A DNA stretch of 64,000 nt, from contig JAKLGK010000008.1 of assembly GCA_022710725.1 (NCBI GenBank), positions 1-64,000 on the forward strand. Direction: 5' to 3'. The stretch comes from Verrucomicrobiota bacterium (GTDB lineage Bacteria > Verrucomicrobiota > Kiritimatiellia > CAIQIC01 > JAGNIJ01). Position numbers and translations under genes: made by a program. The notes below the pieces were generated by a model. The model made no database searches. It saw nothing but the letters and a program-made list of their open reading frames with translations, and had not been told where the DNA came from. Shown here in pieces: positions 34,095 through 42,851 of this stretch (position 1 is the first letter of the stretch; every line of letters begins with the position of its first letter).

Positions 34095-34901
34095 ATGCTT
34101 CTTCCTTCCAGCGGCAAGCATCTGATCGCCACGGTCATGGCCGCCCTTCTGGCCGTTGCCGCGTTCGTCTTCCGACACGTTGCGGCTCCGGACTCCTCAC
34201 GCCCACAATCGGCCGCCACGGCGCCTGTCGCCAGGGCCGCGCCGGCGCCATCTTCGCCGACCACCCCCTCCTTCGCGACGGCGCCGGAGGACGCAGGCCC
34301 CCGGCCCGACGCCACGGCCCGGCTTGAACCGCCGGACGAAGAGGCCCGGGCGGCAGCCCGCCGGACGCTGATCGAGACGGCGGACCTGCGGGAGGCGCAG
34401 CAAGCCGCCTGGGAAATGGCCAACCGGCTGTCCCTCGACAACGAGGATGCCCGGACGATCCTGCGAAGGCTGGAGGCGACAGGCCTGGCTCCGGAGGAAG
34501 CCGACCTGGCCCGGACCCTGATCTGGGCCTTGTCATTGCGACCGGACCAGGCGCCGGTGGAACGCATCGCTTCCTTTGCCCTGCATCACCCGGACGCCCG
34601 CGTGCGGCGCACGGCGTTGCGCACGCTGGGCGCCCTCGACGACCCCTGGGCGCAGGCCACCCTCGAACGCATGGCCCTCGGGGACCGCGAGCCCTCGGTG
34701 CGGCGGGAAGCCGTCCTGTTCCTGTCGCTGCGCCTTCCGCCGGGCGCGTTCGCCGCGCTGGCCCGGAAGGCCCTGGCCACGGAGCCCGAGCCCTCGTTGC
34801 AGGCGGCCTGGAACCGCGCGCTCGTTTTCCACCGGACATCTGCCGAAACCGCCGCGCCGCCGCCCCCCCCGGGGAGCGCGGAGAAAGGAAGCTCGCTATG
34901 A
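34095..34901 (+). CDS. Membrane-anchored HEAT-repeat protein
   Basis: About 268 residues from the ATG at 34095 (an ATG at 34074 is also in frame). One N-terminal helix (about 8-28, LIATVMAALLAVAAFVF) works as anchor or signal. A Pro/Ala-rich linker (about 30-75) is followed by HEAT-like helical repeats (about 150-245: HHPDARVRRTALRTLGALD and DREPSVRREAVLFLSL). A proline-rich tail closes the protein. It is coupled to the metalloprotease gene by an ATGA overlap, so the two likely act together outside the cytoplasm, the repeats perhaps as a scaffold. Confidence 0.7.
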   Translation: MLLPSSGKHLIATVMAALLAVAAFVFRHVAAPDSSRPQSAATAPVARAAPAPSSPTTPSFATAPEDAGPRPDATARLEPPDEEARAAARRTLIETADLREAQQAAWEMANRLSLDNEDARTILRRLEATGLAPEEADLARTLIWALSLRPDQAPVERIASFALHHPDARVRRTALRTLGALDDPWAQATLERMALGDREPSVRREAVLFLSLRLPPGAFAALARKALATEPEPSLQAAWNRALVFHRTSAETAAPPPPPGSAEKGSSL

Positions 34902-36574
34902 TCAGCCTGCGCCATGCCATCGTCCTGACGATCGCCCTCGCCGCCGGCCTCGCCCCGGCCCTGGAACCGCTGCCGGAATACAACACCGGCGCCGTGCCGA
35001 AACTCAAGGGGTACGGGAACGCGCCGCAGGAAATCTACGCGGCCCCGCCCGTCGTCCTGGATATCAACACGCGCGCGCATGAAAGCCTTGACGATAGCTG
35101 GTCGGAGCTGACGGCGGACGCGAACAGCCAGCGGGACCTTTTCGCCCTGCTGCTGGCCACGTCGCTGGGCGCGGGCCTCTGGGAGAACCATCCCTCCTCC
35201 CGCCTGGAATTCCAGCTCGGCCAGCTGGTCTCGCTTTCGGCGGTGAACCTGAAGGACCAGCATAATGTGCTGACCCTGGACAGCCATTTCGACCATTCGG
35301 GCATCGCGAAACCCATACTGGTCAAGGAGGGTCCCGGCGTCATGGCGATCTCGGAATTCGACATCCGCCTGGCGCGCAGCCTGCTGACCACGAATGCCGG
35401 CATGGCGATCGTGGACACGCCGTGGGGGCTGATCCAGATGCCCATGACCAATGACTGGCGCATCGGCGCGGTGTCGATGGCGCACGAGCTCGGGCACGGG
35501 ATCGGGCTGAATCATTCGTACCTGGGGCAGTACGACGACGTGCTCAGCGCCTCCTCGGTCATGGCGATCAATCGGCAGTACGGGCAGATGCAGATCCTGG
35601 CCCAGGGGCTGTGCGAGGACGATGTCGCCGCCCTGTGCCGCCTGTATCCGCGGCACGCCCAGCGGCTGTCCGGCGCCACGGGCTCGGTCATCGGGCGGCT
35701 GGTGGATTCGTCCGGCGGCCAGGATCTGTTCGGCGGCATCGCGACGCTGGTCGCGCCCGGCGAGCGCACGCTCTACCACCGGATCAGCGGCTTCGACACG
35801 TCCCTGGCCGCCGCCAAGCGGGGCGGCTTTTTCTGCCTGGACGGCGTGAAGCCGGGAACCTACGAGCTGCGGGTTTTCCCTTATACCCACTTCATGGCGC
35901 AGCCGATTATTCACGCCCTGGCTCTCGAGGAAGACGGTTCCACGGTGAGCCTCGGGCTGCCCCCGGAGTTCTTCTTCGCCCACGATTTCAAGTGGGCCGC
36001 CGTAACGCAGGTGATCGTGAAGGCGGGCGAGTGCCTGGACCTCGGCTTCGTGAAGGCCGACGAGATCCGCGGCGCGGACAAGCCGTCCCTGACGCTGGCC
36101 GGCGCGCAGTATGACGGCGCGGCGAAGTACTCGGCCTACTGGTTCGACTTCTGGCGGGACGGGGACACCCAGTTCACCCACCGCAGCGGCTCGCAACCGT
36201 TGCCCACCTACAGCGCGCGGCTGCCGTGCGGCTGGTATGCCGTGCAGATGTTCGGCTGGAATGGCTCGGCCTGGGTGACGCTTCAGCCCTGGACCTGGCG
36301 GAACTTCAACGCCAAGCCGGTGACGCTGGCCTGGCCGAAGAAGACGGAGCCCGGCCCGGGCGGCGCATCCATGGAGGCCCGCGAATACACGGCCTACGTG
36401 AACGCGGTGACGGCCGCGGGCTACGGACTGCTGGCCCGCGTCTTTCCGGTGGATGCCACGTCGCTGAAAACGTGCCTCCCTCCGGGGAAATACACCCTCC
36501 AGGTCCAGGCTGCCTTCGCCAAGGGGACCCCGCTCCAGACCGCGCTGCCGTCCACGACGTTTGTCGTGCCGTGA
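34898..36574 (+). CDS. Exported metzincin-like zinc metalloprotease
   Basis: A 558-residue protein with a signal peptide (about 1-22, IVLTIALAAGLAPA). The zinc motif HELGHGIGLNH near residue 195 is a full HExxHxxGxxH, and VMAINRQYGQM downstream supplies a Met-turn candidate, so metzincin is the best call. Residues about 260 onward look like beta-sandwich domains, including a carboxypeptidase-regulatory-like stretch (GVKPGTYELRVFPYTHF), and the last 230 residues are unassigned. The substrate is unknown. It is coupled to the HEAT-repeat gene. Confidence 0.8.
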   Translation: MISLRHAIVLTIALAAGLAPALEPLPEYNTGAVPKLKGYGNAPQEIYAAPPVVLDINTRAHESLDDSWSELTADANSQRDLFALLLATSLGAGLWENHPSSRLEFQLGQLVSLSAVNLKDQHNVLTLDSHFDHSGIAKPILVKEGPGVMAISEFDIRLARSLLTTNAGMAIVDTPWGLIQMPMTNDWRIGAVSMAHELGHGIGLNHSYLGQYDDVLSASSVMAINRQYGQMQILAQGLCEDDVAALCRLYPRHAQRLSGATGSVIGRLVDSSGGQDLFGGIATLVAPGERTLYHRISGFDTSLAAAKRGGFFCLDGVKPGTYELRVFPYTHFMAQPIIHALALEEDGSTVSLGLPPEFFFAHDFKWAAVTQVIVKAGECLDLGFVKADEIRGADKPSLTLAGAQYDGAAKYSAYWFDFWRDGDTQFTHRSGSQPLPTYSARLPCGWYAVQMFGWNGSAWVTLQPWTWRNFNAKPVTLAWPKKTEPGPGGASMEAREYTAYVNAVTAAGYGLLARVFPVDATSLKTCLPPGKYTLQVQAAFAKGTPLQTALPSTTFVVP

Positions 36575-36644
36575 GCCCGGCGCGCGGATGAAAAAGGCTT
36601 GCGCCGGGCGCGCCATCGGTTGTTAATAGCCCGTCTCCTTGGAT

Positions 36645-38261
36645 ATGAGCGCGCAGACAGGCAAGATTCGCCTCTGGCTCGGCGACGAGGCGGTGGCGCA
36701 GGCGGCGATCGACGCCGGGATCTCCGGCGTGTACGCCTACCCCGGCACGCCGTCGACCGAGATCACGGAATACATCCAGAAATCCGCCGAGGCCCGGGCG
36801 CTCGGCGTCCGCTCCGCCTGGAGCTGCAACGAGAAGACGGCCATGGAGGAGGCGCTCGGCATGTCGTTCGCCGGGAAGCGCGCGATGGCCTGCATGAAGC
36901 ACGTCGGGCTCAACGTCGCCGCCGACCCGTTCATGAACGCGGCGATCACCGGCGCGCACGGCGGGCTGGTCGTGGTCGTCGCGGACGATCCCTCGATGCA
37001 CTCGAGCCAGAACGAGCAGGACAGCCGGTACTACGGCGTCTTCGCCCAGGTCCCGTTCTTCGAGCCCGCCGACCAGCAGGAAGCCTACGACCAGACCCGC
37101 GAGGCCTTCGACTTCTCCGAGCGCTGGGGCGTGCCCGTGATGCTCCGCCTGACCACGCGCCTGGCCCACTCGCGCGCGAATGTGAAACGCCGCGTGGAGC
37201 AGCCCCGGGCCCAGAATCCGATCCGGTTCCACGACGACCCGCGCCGGTTCGTCCTGCTGCCCGCGATCGCGCGGCGCAATTACAACGAGCTGCTGAAGAA
37301 ACTGCCCGAGTTCCAGGCCGCGGCCGAGGCTTCGCCGTACAACACGGTCGAAGAAGGCTCCGACCGCTCCCTCGGCATCGTCGCCTGCGGCCTCGCGGTC
37401 AACTATCTGCGGGAGGCGTACGGCGACGAGGCGTGCCCGCATCCGGTGCTGAAAATCTCGCAGTACCCGGCCCCGCGCAAGGCGCTCGCGCGGATGCTGG
37501 AGCGCTGCGAGTCGGTCCTGGTGCTCGAGGACGGCTACCCGCTGGTCGAGGACCTGATGAAGGGCGTGAACGCCCGGCCGGGCGCGGTCCGCGGCCGGTT
37601 GGACGGCACGCTCCCGCGCGCGGGCGAGCTCGACCCCGACATCGTCGCGCAGGCGCTCGGGCACGCGGCGCCGCACACGCACGAGGTTCCGGCCGACGTC
37701 GTGCCGCGTCCGCCGTCGCTGTGCGCGGGCTGCCCGCACGCGAATACGTATGATTTTCTCCGCGACGCGATGGCCGACCATCCCGGCGGGCGCGTGTTTT
37801 CGGACATCGGCTGCTACACGCTCGGCGCGCTGCCGCCGTACGAGGCAATCAACTCGTGCGTGGACATGGGCGCGTCGGTGACGATGGCCAAGGGCGCGGC
37901 CGAGGCGGGCGTGCACCCCTCCGTGGCCGTGATCGGCGACTCGACTTTCATGCACTCGGGGCTGACCGGCCTGCTGGACATCGTGGAGGACAAGACGCCG
38001 ATGACGCTGATCATCGCCGACAACCTGACCACGGGCATGACCGGCGGACAGCCCGTCGCGGCCGCGGGGCGGCTGGAGGACATCGTCAAAGGCCTCGGCG
38101 TTGCGCCCGAGCATGTCCACGTCCTCGTGCCCCTGCCGGGCAATCACAAGGCGAACACGGAGATCCTGCGCAAAGAGCTGGATTACCGCGGGCCGTCCGT
38201 CATCATTTCCCGGCGGCAGTGCGTGGTCGCGGCACGGGCCGGAAAATCGGGGATCGGTTAA
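36645..38261 (+). CDS. iorA: Indolepyruvate ferredoxin oxidoreductase alpha subunit, ferredoxin domain absent
   Basis: A 538-residue TPP enzyme subunit that oxidatively decarboxylates aryl-pyruvates to aryl-acetyl-CoA. The pyrimidine-binding half (about 10-200) has YAYPGTPSTEI and NEKTAMEEALGMSFAGKRAM. The TPP half has CAGCPHANTYDFL, DIGCYTLGALPP and IGDSTFMHSGLTGL...DNLTTGMTGGQ. Usual IorA (about 600 residues) ends with two [4Fe-4S] ferredoxin clusters; here the protein stops right after VIISRRQC. A separate electron carrier must serve it. It is followed by a GYD gene and iorB. The ATG at 36645 has no strong ribosome site. Confidence 0.93.
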   Translation: MSAQTGKIRLWLGDEAVAQAAIDAGISGVYAYPGTPSTEITEYIQKSAEARALGVRSAWSCNEKTAMEEALGMSFAGKRAMACMKHVGLNVAADPFMNAAITGAHGGLVVVVADDPSMHSSQNEQDSRYYGVFAQVPFFEPADQQEAYDQTREAFDFSERWGVPVMLRLTTRLAHSRANVKRRVEQPRAQNPIRFHDDPRRFVLLPAIARRNYNELLKKLPEFQAAAEASPYNTVEEGSDRSLGIVACGLAVNYLREAYGDEACPHPVLKISQYPAPRKALARMLERCESVLVLEDGYPLVEDLMKGVNARPGAVRGRLDGTLPRAGELDPDIVAQALGHAAPHTHEVPADVVPRPPSLCAGCPHANTYDFLRDAMADHPGGRVFSDIGCYTLGALPPYEAINSCVDMGASVTMAKGAAEAGVHPSVAVIGDSTFMHSGLTGLLDIVEDKTPMTLIIADNLTTGMTGGQPVAAAGRLEDIVKGLGVAPEHVHVLVPLPGNHKANTEILRKELDYRGPSVIISRRQCVVAARAGKSGIG

Positions 38262-38280
38262 CAAAAAAAGGAGATCGAAG

Positions 38281-38565
38281 ATGACAACGTTTGTTATGAC
38301 GGGCAGGTACTCGGCGGAAGCGGTCAAGGGCATCAGCAGCGGTCGCACCGCGAAGGCCGGCAAGATCGTCCAGCAATGCGGGGGCCGGATCGTCGAGGTC
38401 TACGCCACGATGGGGCGGAACGACCTGCTGGTGATCGCGGAGTTCCCCGGCGTGGGCGAAGCGATGAAGGCCTCCGTCGCCTTCAACAAGGAGTTCGGGA
38501 TCGCCTTCTCGACCGTGCCGGCCCTGCCGGTGAAGGAATTCGACAAGCTGGTCGGCCGCAAGTAG
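38281..38565 (+). CDS. GYD domain protein
   Basis: A 94-residue ferredoxin-fold-like small protein of the GYD family. The start MTTFVMTGRYSAEAVKGIS, the central GGRIVEVYATMGRNDLLVIAEFP and the following MKASVAFNKEFGI match the family, whose namesake motif appears here as GRND. The function of the family is unknown. It has a strong ribosome site (AAAGGAG) and sits between iorA and iorB, so a role with indolepyruvate oxidoreductase is suggested by position only. Confidence 0.85.
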   Translation: MTTFVMTGRYSAEAVKGISSGRTAKAGKIVQQCGGRIVEVYATMGRNDLLVIAEFPGVGEAMKASVAFNKEFGIAFSTVPALPVKEFDKLVGRK

Positions 38566-38596
38566 CCTGGACCTGCACGGGCGCCGTCCGTTGGAC

Positions 38597-39193
38597 ATGA
38601 CCCACCAGGACATACTCATTGCGGGCGTAGGCGGCCAGGGCATCCTGTCCATTGCCGGCATCATCGGTACCGCCGCCATCGAGCGGGGGCTGCACGTGAA
38701 GCAGTGCGAGGTGCACGGCATGGCCCAGCGCGGCGGGGCGGTCGTCTCGCACCTGCGGCTCTCGGAGAAACCCATCGCCTCCGACCTGATCGGGCGCGGC
38801 CGGGCGGACCTGCTGCTGGCGATGGAGCCGATGGAAGGGCTGCGCCACCTGCCGTGGCTGAAACACGACGGCGGCGTGCTCGTGGCCAACCGCGTGCCGG
38901 TCCGGAACCTCAAGACCTACCCGGCCACGGAGGCCTTGATCGCGCACATCGACCGGCTGCAGAAGCGGCGCCTCCTCGACGCCGAGGCCCTCGCGCGGAA
39001 GGCCGGAACGGTCCGTGCGGTCAACAGCGTGCTGCTCGGCGCGGCCTCGGCGTTCCTGATGATTCCCGCGGAGGTGATCCGCGACGCCGTCGCGCAGTTC
39101 TTCGACTATAAGGGCGCGACCATCGTGGAGCAGAACCTGATGGCTTTCGATTTGGGTCGGGCCGCCGCGGAAGAGAATTCAAAAGCGTCATGA
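38597..39193 (+). CDS. iorB: Indolepyruvate ferredoxin oxidoreductase beta subunit
   Basis: A 198-residue gamma-domain subunit of the 2-oxoacid:ferredoxin oxidoreductase family. Clear features are ILIAGVGGQGILSIAGIIG, QCEVHGMAQRGGAVVSHLRL and VNSVLLGAASAFL. The size is normal for IorB. The ATG at 38597 (with a TTG two codons earlier) lies 31 bases after the GYD gene. With the shortened IorA it forms the two-subunit enzyme. Confidence 0.94.
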   Translation: MTHQDILIAGVGGQGILSIAGIIGTAAIERGLHVKQCEVHGMAQRGGAVVSHLRLSEKPIASDLIGRGRADLLLAMEPMEGLRHLPWLKHDGGVLVANRVPVRNLKTYPATEALIAHIDRLQKRRLLDAEALARKAGTVRAVNSVLLGAASAFLMIPAEVIRDAVAQFFDYKGATIVEQNLMAFDLGRAAAEENSKAS

Positions 39194-39203
39194 AATGCGG
39201 GCT

Positions 39204-39259
39204 CGTGGGAACTCGCCCCTCCAGGCAGAAAACAGGAAATGGAGGGCGGAGCTCCCGCG
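39204..39259. repeat. Long intergenic hairpin between iorB and hisF
   Basis: The left arm (39204-39222) and right arm (39241-39259) are complementary over 19 positions with two mismatches and two single-base offsets, around an 18-base loop. The arm sequence (GGAGGGCGG...CTCCCGCG) looks like a dispersed repeat unit rather than a terminator; no T-run follows. It overlaps nothing coding and lies 23 bases before the hisF start. Confidence 0.6.
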
Positions 39260-39282
39260 ACGCCGGAAAGAAAAGAGTCATC

Positions 39283-40047
39283 ATGGAAACGATAAGCGTG
39301 ATCCCCTGCCTGGACATGAAGGACGGCCGCGTGGTCAAGGGCGTGCATTTTGTCGCGCTCCGCGACGCGGCCGACCCCGTGGAGGCGGCGCAGGCCTATT
39401 CCGCCGGCGGCGCGGACGAGATCGCGTTCCTCGACATCACGGCCACCGTCGAGGGCCGCCGGACCATGTTCGACGTGGTCCGCAAGGTGGCCGCCGTGGT
39501 GAAAGTGCCGCTGACCGTGGGCGGCGGGATCAAGACCTGCGCGGACATCGAAGAGGCGCTCGCTTGCGGGGCCTCGCGCGTGAGCATTTCGAGCGCGGCA
39601 TTCCGAAATCCGCGCATGGTGGGCGAGGCCGTGCGGCAGTTCGGCGCGGACCGGATCGTGATCGCGATCGACGCCGACGTCAACGACAGCCTGCCGTCCA
39701 GGCGCGAGGTCTACATCGATGGCGGCCGGACGAAGACCGGACGGGACGCGGCGGACTTTGCGCGCGAAATGGCCGCCTTGGGGGCCGGCCGGTTCCTGCC
39801 GACCAGCAAAGGCGCGGACGGGACCAAGGACGGCTACGATCTGATCCTCACACGCGCCGTGGCGGAAGCAACCGAAAGGCCCGTCATTGCCAGTGGTGGC
39901 GCCGGCAAGTTGGACCATTTTGTTGATGCCGTAGTGGAGGGCAAGGCATCGTCCGTGCTCGCGGCATCCGTATTCCATTTTGGAGTATTCTCAATAAGGC
40001 AGGTTAAGGAGCATCTCTCTGCACGAGGCCTTTCGGTAAACCTGTAG
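39283..40047 (+). CDS. hisF: Imidazole glycerol phosphate synthase cyclase subunit
   Basis: A 254-residue TIM-barrel enzyme of histidine biosynthesis. It forms the imidazole ring and AICAR from PRFAR with ammonia from HisH. Catalytic Asp 11 is in IPCLDMKDGRVVKG, and the second Asp lies in the IAIDADV strand. LTVGGGIKTCADI and VIASGGAGKLDHF bind the phosphates. The usual DRDGTKDGYD is written KGADGTKDGYD here. The ATG at 39283 has GAAAGAAAAGAG upstream. No hisH or other his gene is nearby. Confidence 0.95.
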   Translation: METISVIPCLDMKDGRVVKGVHFVALRDAADPVEAAQAYSAGGADEIAFLDITATVEGRRTMFDVVRKVAAVVKVPLTVGGGIKTCADIEEALACGASRVSISSAAFRNPRMVGEAVRQFGADRIVIAIDADVNDSLPSRREVYIDGGRTKTGRDAADFAREMAALGAGRFLPTSKGADGTKDGYDLILTRAVAEATERPVIASGGAGKLDHFVDAVVEGKASSVLAASVFHFGVFSIRQVKEHLSARGLSVNL

Positions 40048-40163
40048 TCCTGTTCTCGAAGCAGCTCAGCGATGGAATCAGCCAATTCTTCTGTTTTCTC
40101 ACGGCTTCAACATTATTGTTCTAATATGGATCATTTTGTATAGTTCTTATTACTCATTATGAT

Positions 40164-40193
40164 TTGACATTATTCTCATGACTATGCTTTATC
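40164..40193 (+). promoter_or_regulatory. Promoter of the Ehr-type operon, possibly leaderless
   Basis: A perfect TTGACA (40164-40169) and a weak TTTATC (40188-40193), 18 bases apart, lie in the AT-rich 153-base gap after hisF. Transcription would start at or just before the ATG at 40201. That start has no ribosome site, so a leaderless message is possible. Confidence 0.45.
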
Positions 40194-40200
40194 TCCGCTA

Positions 40201-40902
40201 ATGCAATTGACAGTTAAACAGGCCGCCGGAATCCTCTCTGTCGCCGAAAAGACGGTCTACCGCTGGATACAGGAACAGCGCCTGCCCGCCTATCGGATCG
40301 AGGGGCAGTACCGGATAAACCGGGCCCTTCTGTTTGAGTGGGCGACAGCCAAGAAAGTCAACTTCTCGCCCGCGCTATTCCAAGACGGGGAACCGGAATC
40401 GCGGATGCCTTCCTTGGAGCAGGGGTTGGTCAATGGAGGTGTTTTCTATCGGATCGAGGGGACGAATCCGCCATCCGTGCTCAAAGCCGTGGTGAATTTG
40501 CTGCGGCTTCCCGACTCGACCGATCGCGACTTCCTGTTCCAAGCCATGCTCGCCCGGGAAGCCCTTCAGTCCACGGGGATCGGCGACGGTATCGCGGTCC
40601 CGCATGTCCGGAATCCGCTGATCATCGAAGTGGACAAGCCGCTCGTCTGCCTGTGCTTCCTGGAGAAGCCGGTGGATTTCCAGGCCCTGGACGGTAAACC
40701 GGTGTTCGTGCTGTTCACCCTCGTGACGCCTTCCGTCCGCGCGCATCTTCACCTGCTGTCCCGCCTCTCGTTCTGCCTTCGCGATCCGACGTTCAAGGAA
40801 CTGCTGCTGCGGCAGGCGAGCCGGGACGAAATCCTGGACGCTGTCCGCCGGATCGAGGGGCTTCTATCGGCCCCCGCTCCCGTGCAGGAGCCGACACTAT
40901 GA
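40201..40902 (+). CDS. Excisionase-type HTH fused to PTS EIIA (PtsN-like)
   Basis: A 233-residue fusion. Residues about 1-48 are a MerR/excisionase helix-turn-helix (LTVKQAAGILSVAEKTVYRW then RLPAYRIEGQYRINRALL). Residues about 85-225 are an EIIA type-2 domain with the phosphorylatable His in GDGIAVPHVRNPL. It would be a DNA-binding or regulatory protein whose state depends on phosphotransfer. Its stop overlaps the start of the first membrane subunit, so it heads the operon. Regulation of that complex is the natural inference. Confidence 0.87.
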   Translation: MQLTVKQAAGILSVAEKTVYRWIQEQRLPAYRIEGQYRINRALLFEWATAKKVNFSPALFQDGEPESRMPSLEQGLVNGGVFYRIEGTNPPSVLKAVVNLLRLPDSTDRDFLFQAMLAREALQSTGIGDGIAVPHVRNPLIIEVDKPLVCLCFLEKPVDFQALDGKPVFVLFTLVTPSVRAHLHLLSRLSFCLRDPTFKELLLRQASRDEILDAVRRIEGLLSAPAPVQEPTL

Positions 40903-42851
40903 TGGGTTCGCTGTGGGCCCTGGCTCTTCTCCTTATTCCGGGCGCGCTGGCCCTGCTGCTGCCCCGTTTACGCTGGATCGGCGCCGCCGGCGCGGTGGCC
41001 GGCGCAGCCGTGGGCCTGGTCGCCTGCGCGCGCCTCCTGGGCGGCGCCGCCGCGGAATCGCTGCGGGTTCATTGGTCCATCCCCGGCGGCTTGCTGTACA
41101 TGGAATTGGACGCGTTGGGCGCGTTTTTCCTTCTGCCGGTCTGGATCGTCACGGCGCTCGCTGCCGTGTACGGGGTCGAATACCTGGGCCGCCACCCGCG
41201 CGCCCCGCTGGCGGCGGCCCTGTTCAACCTGCTGGCCGCGAGCATGGTCGTCGTGGTGCTTTCGAGAAACGCGCTGCTGTTCCTGGCGGCGTGGGAAATC
41301 ATGGCCTTGAGCTCCTTCGGCCTGGTCATGCTGGAGGACGAGAAGGATTCCGTGCGGGCGGCGGGCTGGACGTACCTGGCCGCGTCGCAGCTTGGTACGG
41401 CCGCGCTGCTGCTCATGTTCATCCTGCTGGGATCGGCCGCCGGCTCTCTGGATTTCGATCGGTTCTCGGCCGCCGGCCGCGGGGGCTGGATCCTCGCGCT
41501 CGGACTGATCGGGTTCGGCACGAAGGCGGGCTTCATCCCCCTGCACACGTGGCTGCCCGAGGCGCACCCGGCCGCGCCCAGCCACGTGTCCGCCGTGATG
41601 TCCGGCGTGATGATCAAGATGGGCATCTACGGGCTCGTCCGGCTTCTCGGTCTGCTGGGCCCCATCCCGGCCGCGGCGGGCTGGTGGTTCACGGCCATCG
41701 GAATCTCCTCGGGCCTGCTCGGGGTGATCTACGCGCTGGCCCAGCACGACCTCAAGCGCCTGCTGGCCTACCATAGCGTGGAGAACATCGGCATCATCAT
41801 GCTCGGCCTGGGCGTCGGCCTGCTGGGCGTGCGCTACGGCCTGCCCGCGATGGCGGCCGCGGGGTTCGCCGGCGGGCTGTTCCACGTGCTGAACCACGCG
41901 CTCTTCAAAAGCCTGCTCTTCCTGGGCGCCGGCTCGGTCCTGCACGCGACGGGGACGCGCGACCTCGACCGGCTCGGCGGCCTGGTCAAAACGATGCCGG
42001 TCACCGCCGCGGCCTTTCTCGCGGGCGCGCTGGCGATCTGCGGCCTGCCGCCGTTCAACGGGTTCGCCAGCGAATTCCTGGTGTACCTGGGCGCGTTCCA
42101 TGGCTCGACCGCGTCGGCCCAGGGCCCGGTATGGGGCGGGCTGGCGGTCCTTGTCGCGCTGTCCGCCATCGGCGGCCTGGCCCTGGCCTGCTTCGCCAAG
42201 GCGTTCACGGTCGTATTCCTCGGCCACGCCCGCGAGGCCCGGCCGCAACCCGCGCGCGATCCGGGGCCGGCGATGAAAGCGCCCATGCTGCTGCTGGCGA
42301 GCCTCTGTCTGGCGATCGGTCTCGGCGCGCCCCGGCTGTTCCCGGCTTTTCAGTACATCCTGGCCGGACGGACGGACGCCGCCGCCCAGGCCGCCGCGCT
42401 CGGCGATGCGCGCGCAGCCCTCGGCACGGCCACGGGCGTGATGGCCGTGTTCGTCGCGCTCGCGCTGCTGGCCGCGCTCTGGCGCATCCGCCGACTGGCG
42501 GGCCGGCCGGTGTCGCAGTCCGTCACGTGGGACTGCGGCTACGCGGCGCCCGCGGCGACCATGCAGTACACCGGCTCGTCCATGGCGCAGCCGCTGACGG
42601 AATTCCTGGACCCCGTCCTGCGTGCCGAGCGTCATATCGAACCGCCGGCCGGCTACTTCCCCGCGAGCGCGTCCTTCGTTTCGCACACGCCGGACTTTTT
42701 CCAACGTTTCCTCTACCGGCCGCTCACCGCGCTCGGCGCCCGGCTGCTGGCCCCCCTGCGGCGCGTCCAGCACGGGAACGTGCACCTCTATGTGCTGTAC
42801 ATCGCGCTGACGCTGCTGGCGCTGCTCGCCTGGAGCCTGGGGGCCCGATGA
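40899..42851 (+). CDS. HyfB-like proton-translocating antiporter subunit
   Basis: A 650-residue membrane protein of the NuoL/MrpA family, with about 14-16 helices. Family residues are visible: WEIMALSSFGLVMLEDEK, KAGFIPLHTWLPEAHPAAPS, AQHDLKRLLAYHSVENIGII and FHVLNHALFKSLLFLGAGS. The C-terminal cytosolic extension (about 535-620, VTWDCGYAAPAATMQYTGSS) is characteristic of HyfB/HycC. It pumps protons or sodium in energy-converting hydrogenase-type complexes. It starts inside the HTH-EIIA stop codon. Confidence 0.93.
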   Translation: MMGSLWALALLLIPGALALLLPRLRWIGAAGAVAGAAVGLVACARLLGGAAAESLRVHWSIPGGLLYMELDALGAFFLLPVWIVTALAAVYGVEYLGRHPRAPLAAALFNLLAASMVVVVLSRNALLFLAAWEIMALSSFGLVMLEDEKDSVRAAGWTYLAASQLGTAALLLMFILLGSAAGSLDFDRFSAAGRGGWILALGLIGFGTKAGFIPLHTWLPEAHPAAPSHVSAVMSGVMIKMGIYGLVRLLGLLGPIPAAAGWWFTAIGISSGLLGVIYALAQHDLKRLLAYHSVENIGIIMLGLGVGLLGVRYGLPAMAAAGFAGGLFHVLNHALFKSLLFLGAGSVLHATGTRDLDRLGGLVKTMPVTAAAFLAGALAICGLPPFNGFASEFLVYLGAFHGSTASAQGPVWGGLAVLVALSAIGGLALACFAKAFTVVFLGHAREARPQPARDPGPAMKAPMLLLASLCLAIGLGAPRLFPAFQYILAGRTDAAAQAAALGDARAALGTATGVMAVFVALALLAALWRIRRLAGRPVSQSVTWDCGYAAPAATMQYTGSSMAQPLTEFLDPVLRAERHIEPPAGYFPASASFVSHTPDFFQRFLYRPLTALGARLLAPLRRVQHGNVHLYVLYIALTLLALLAWSLGAR

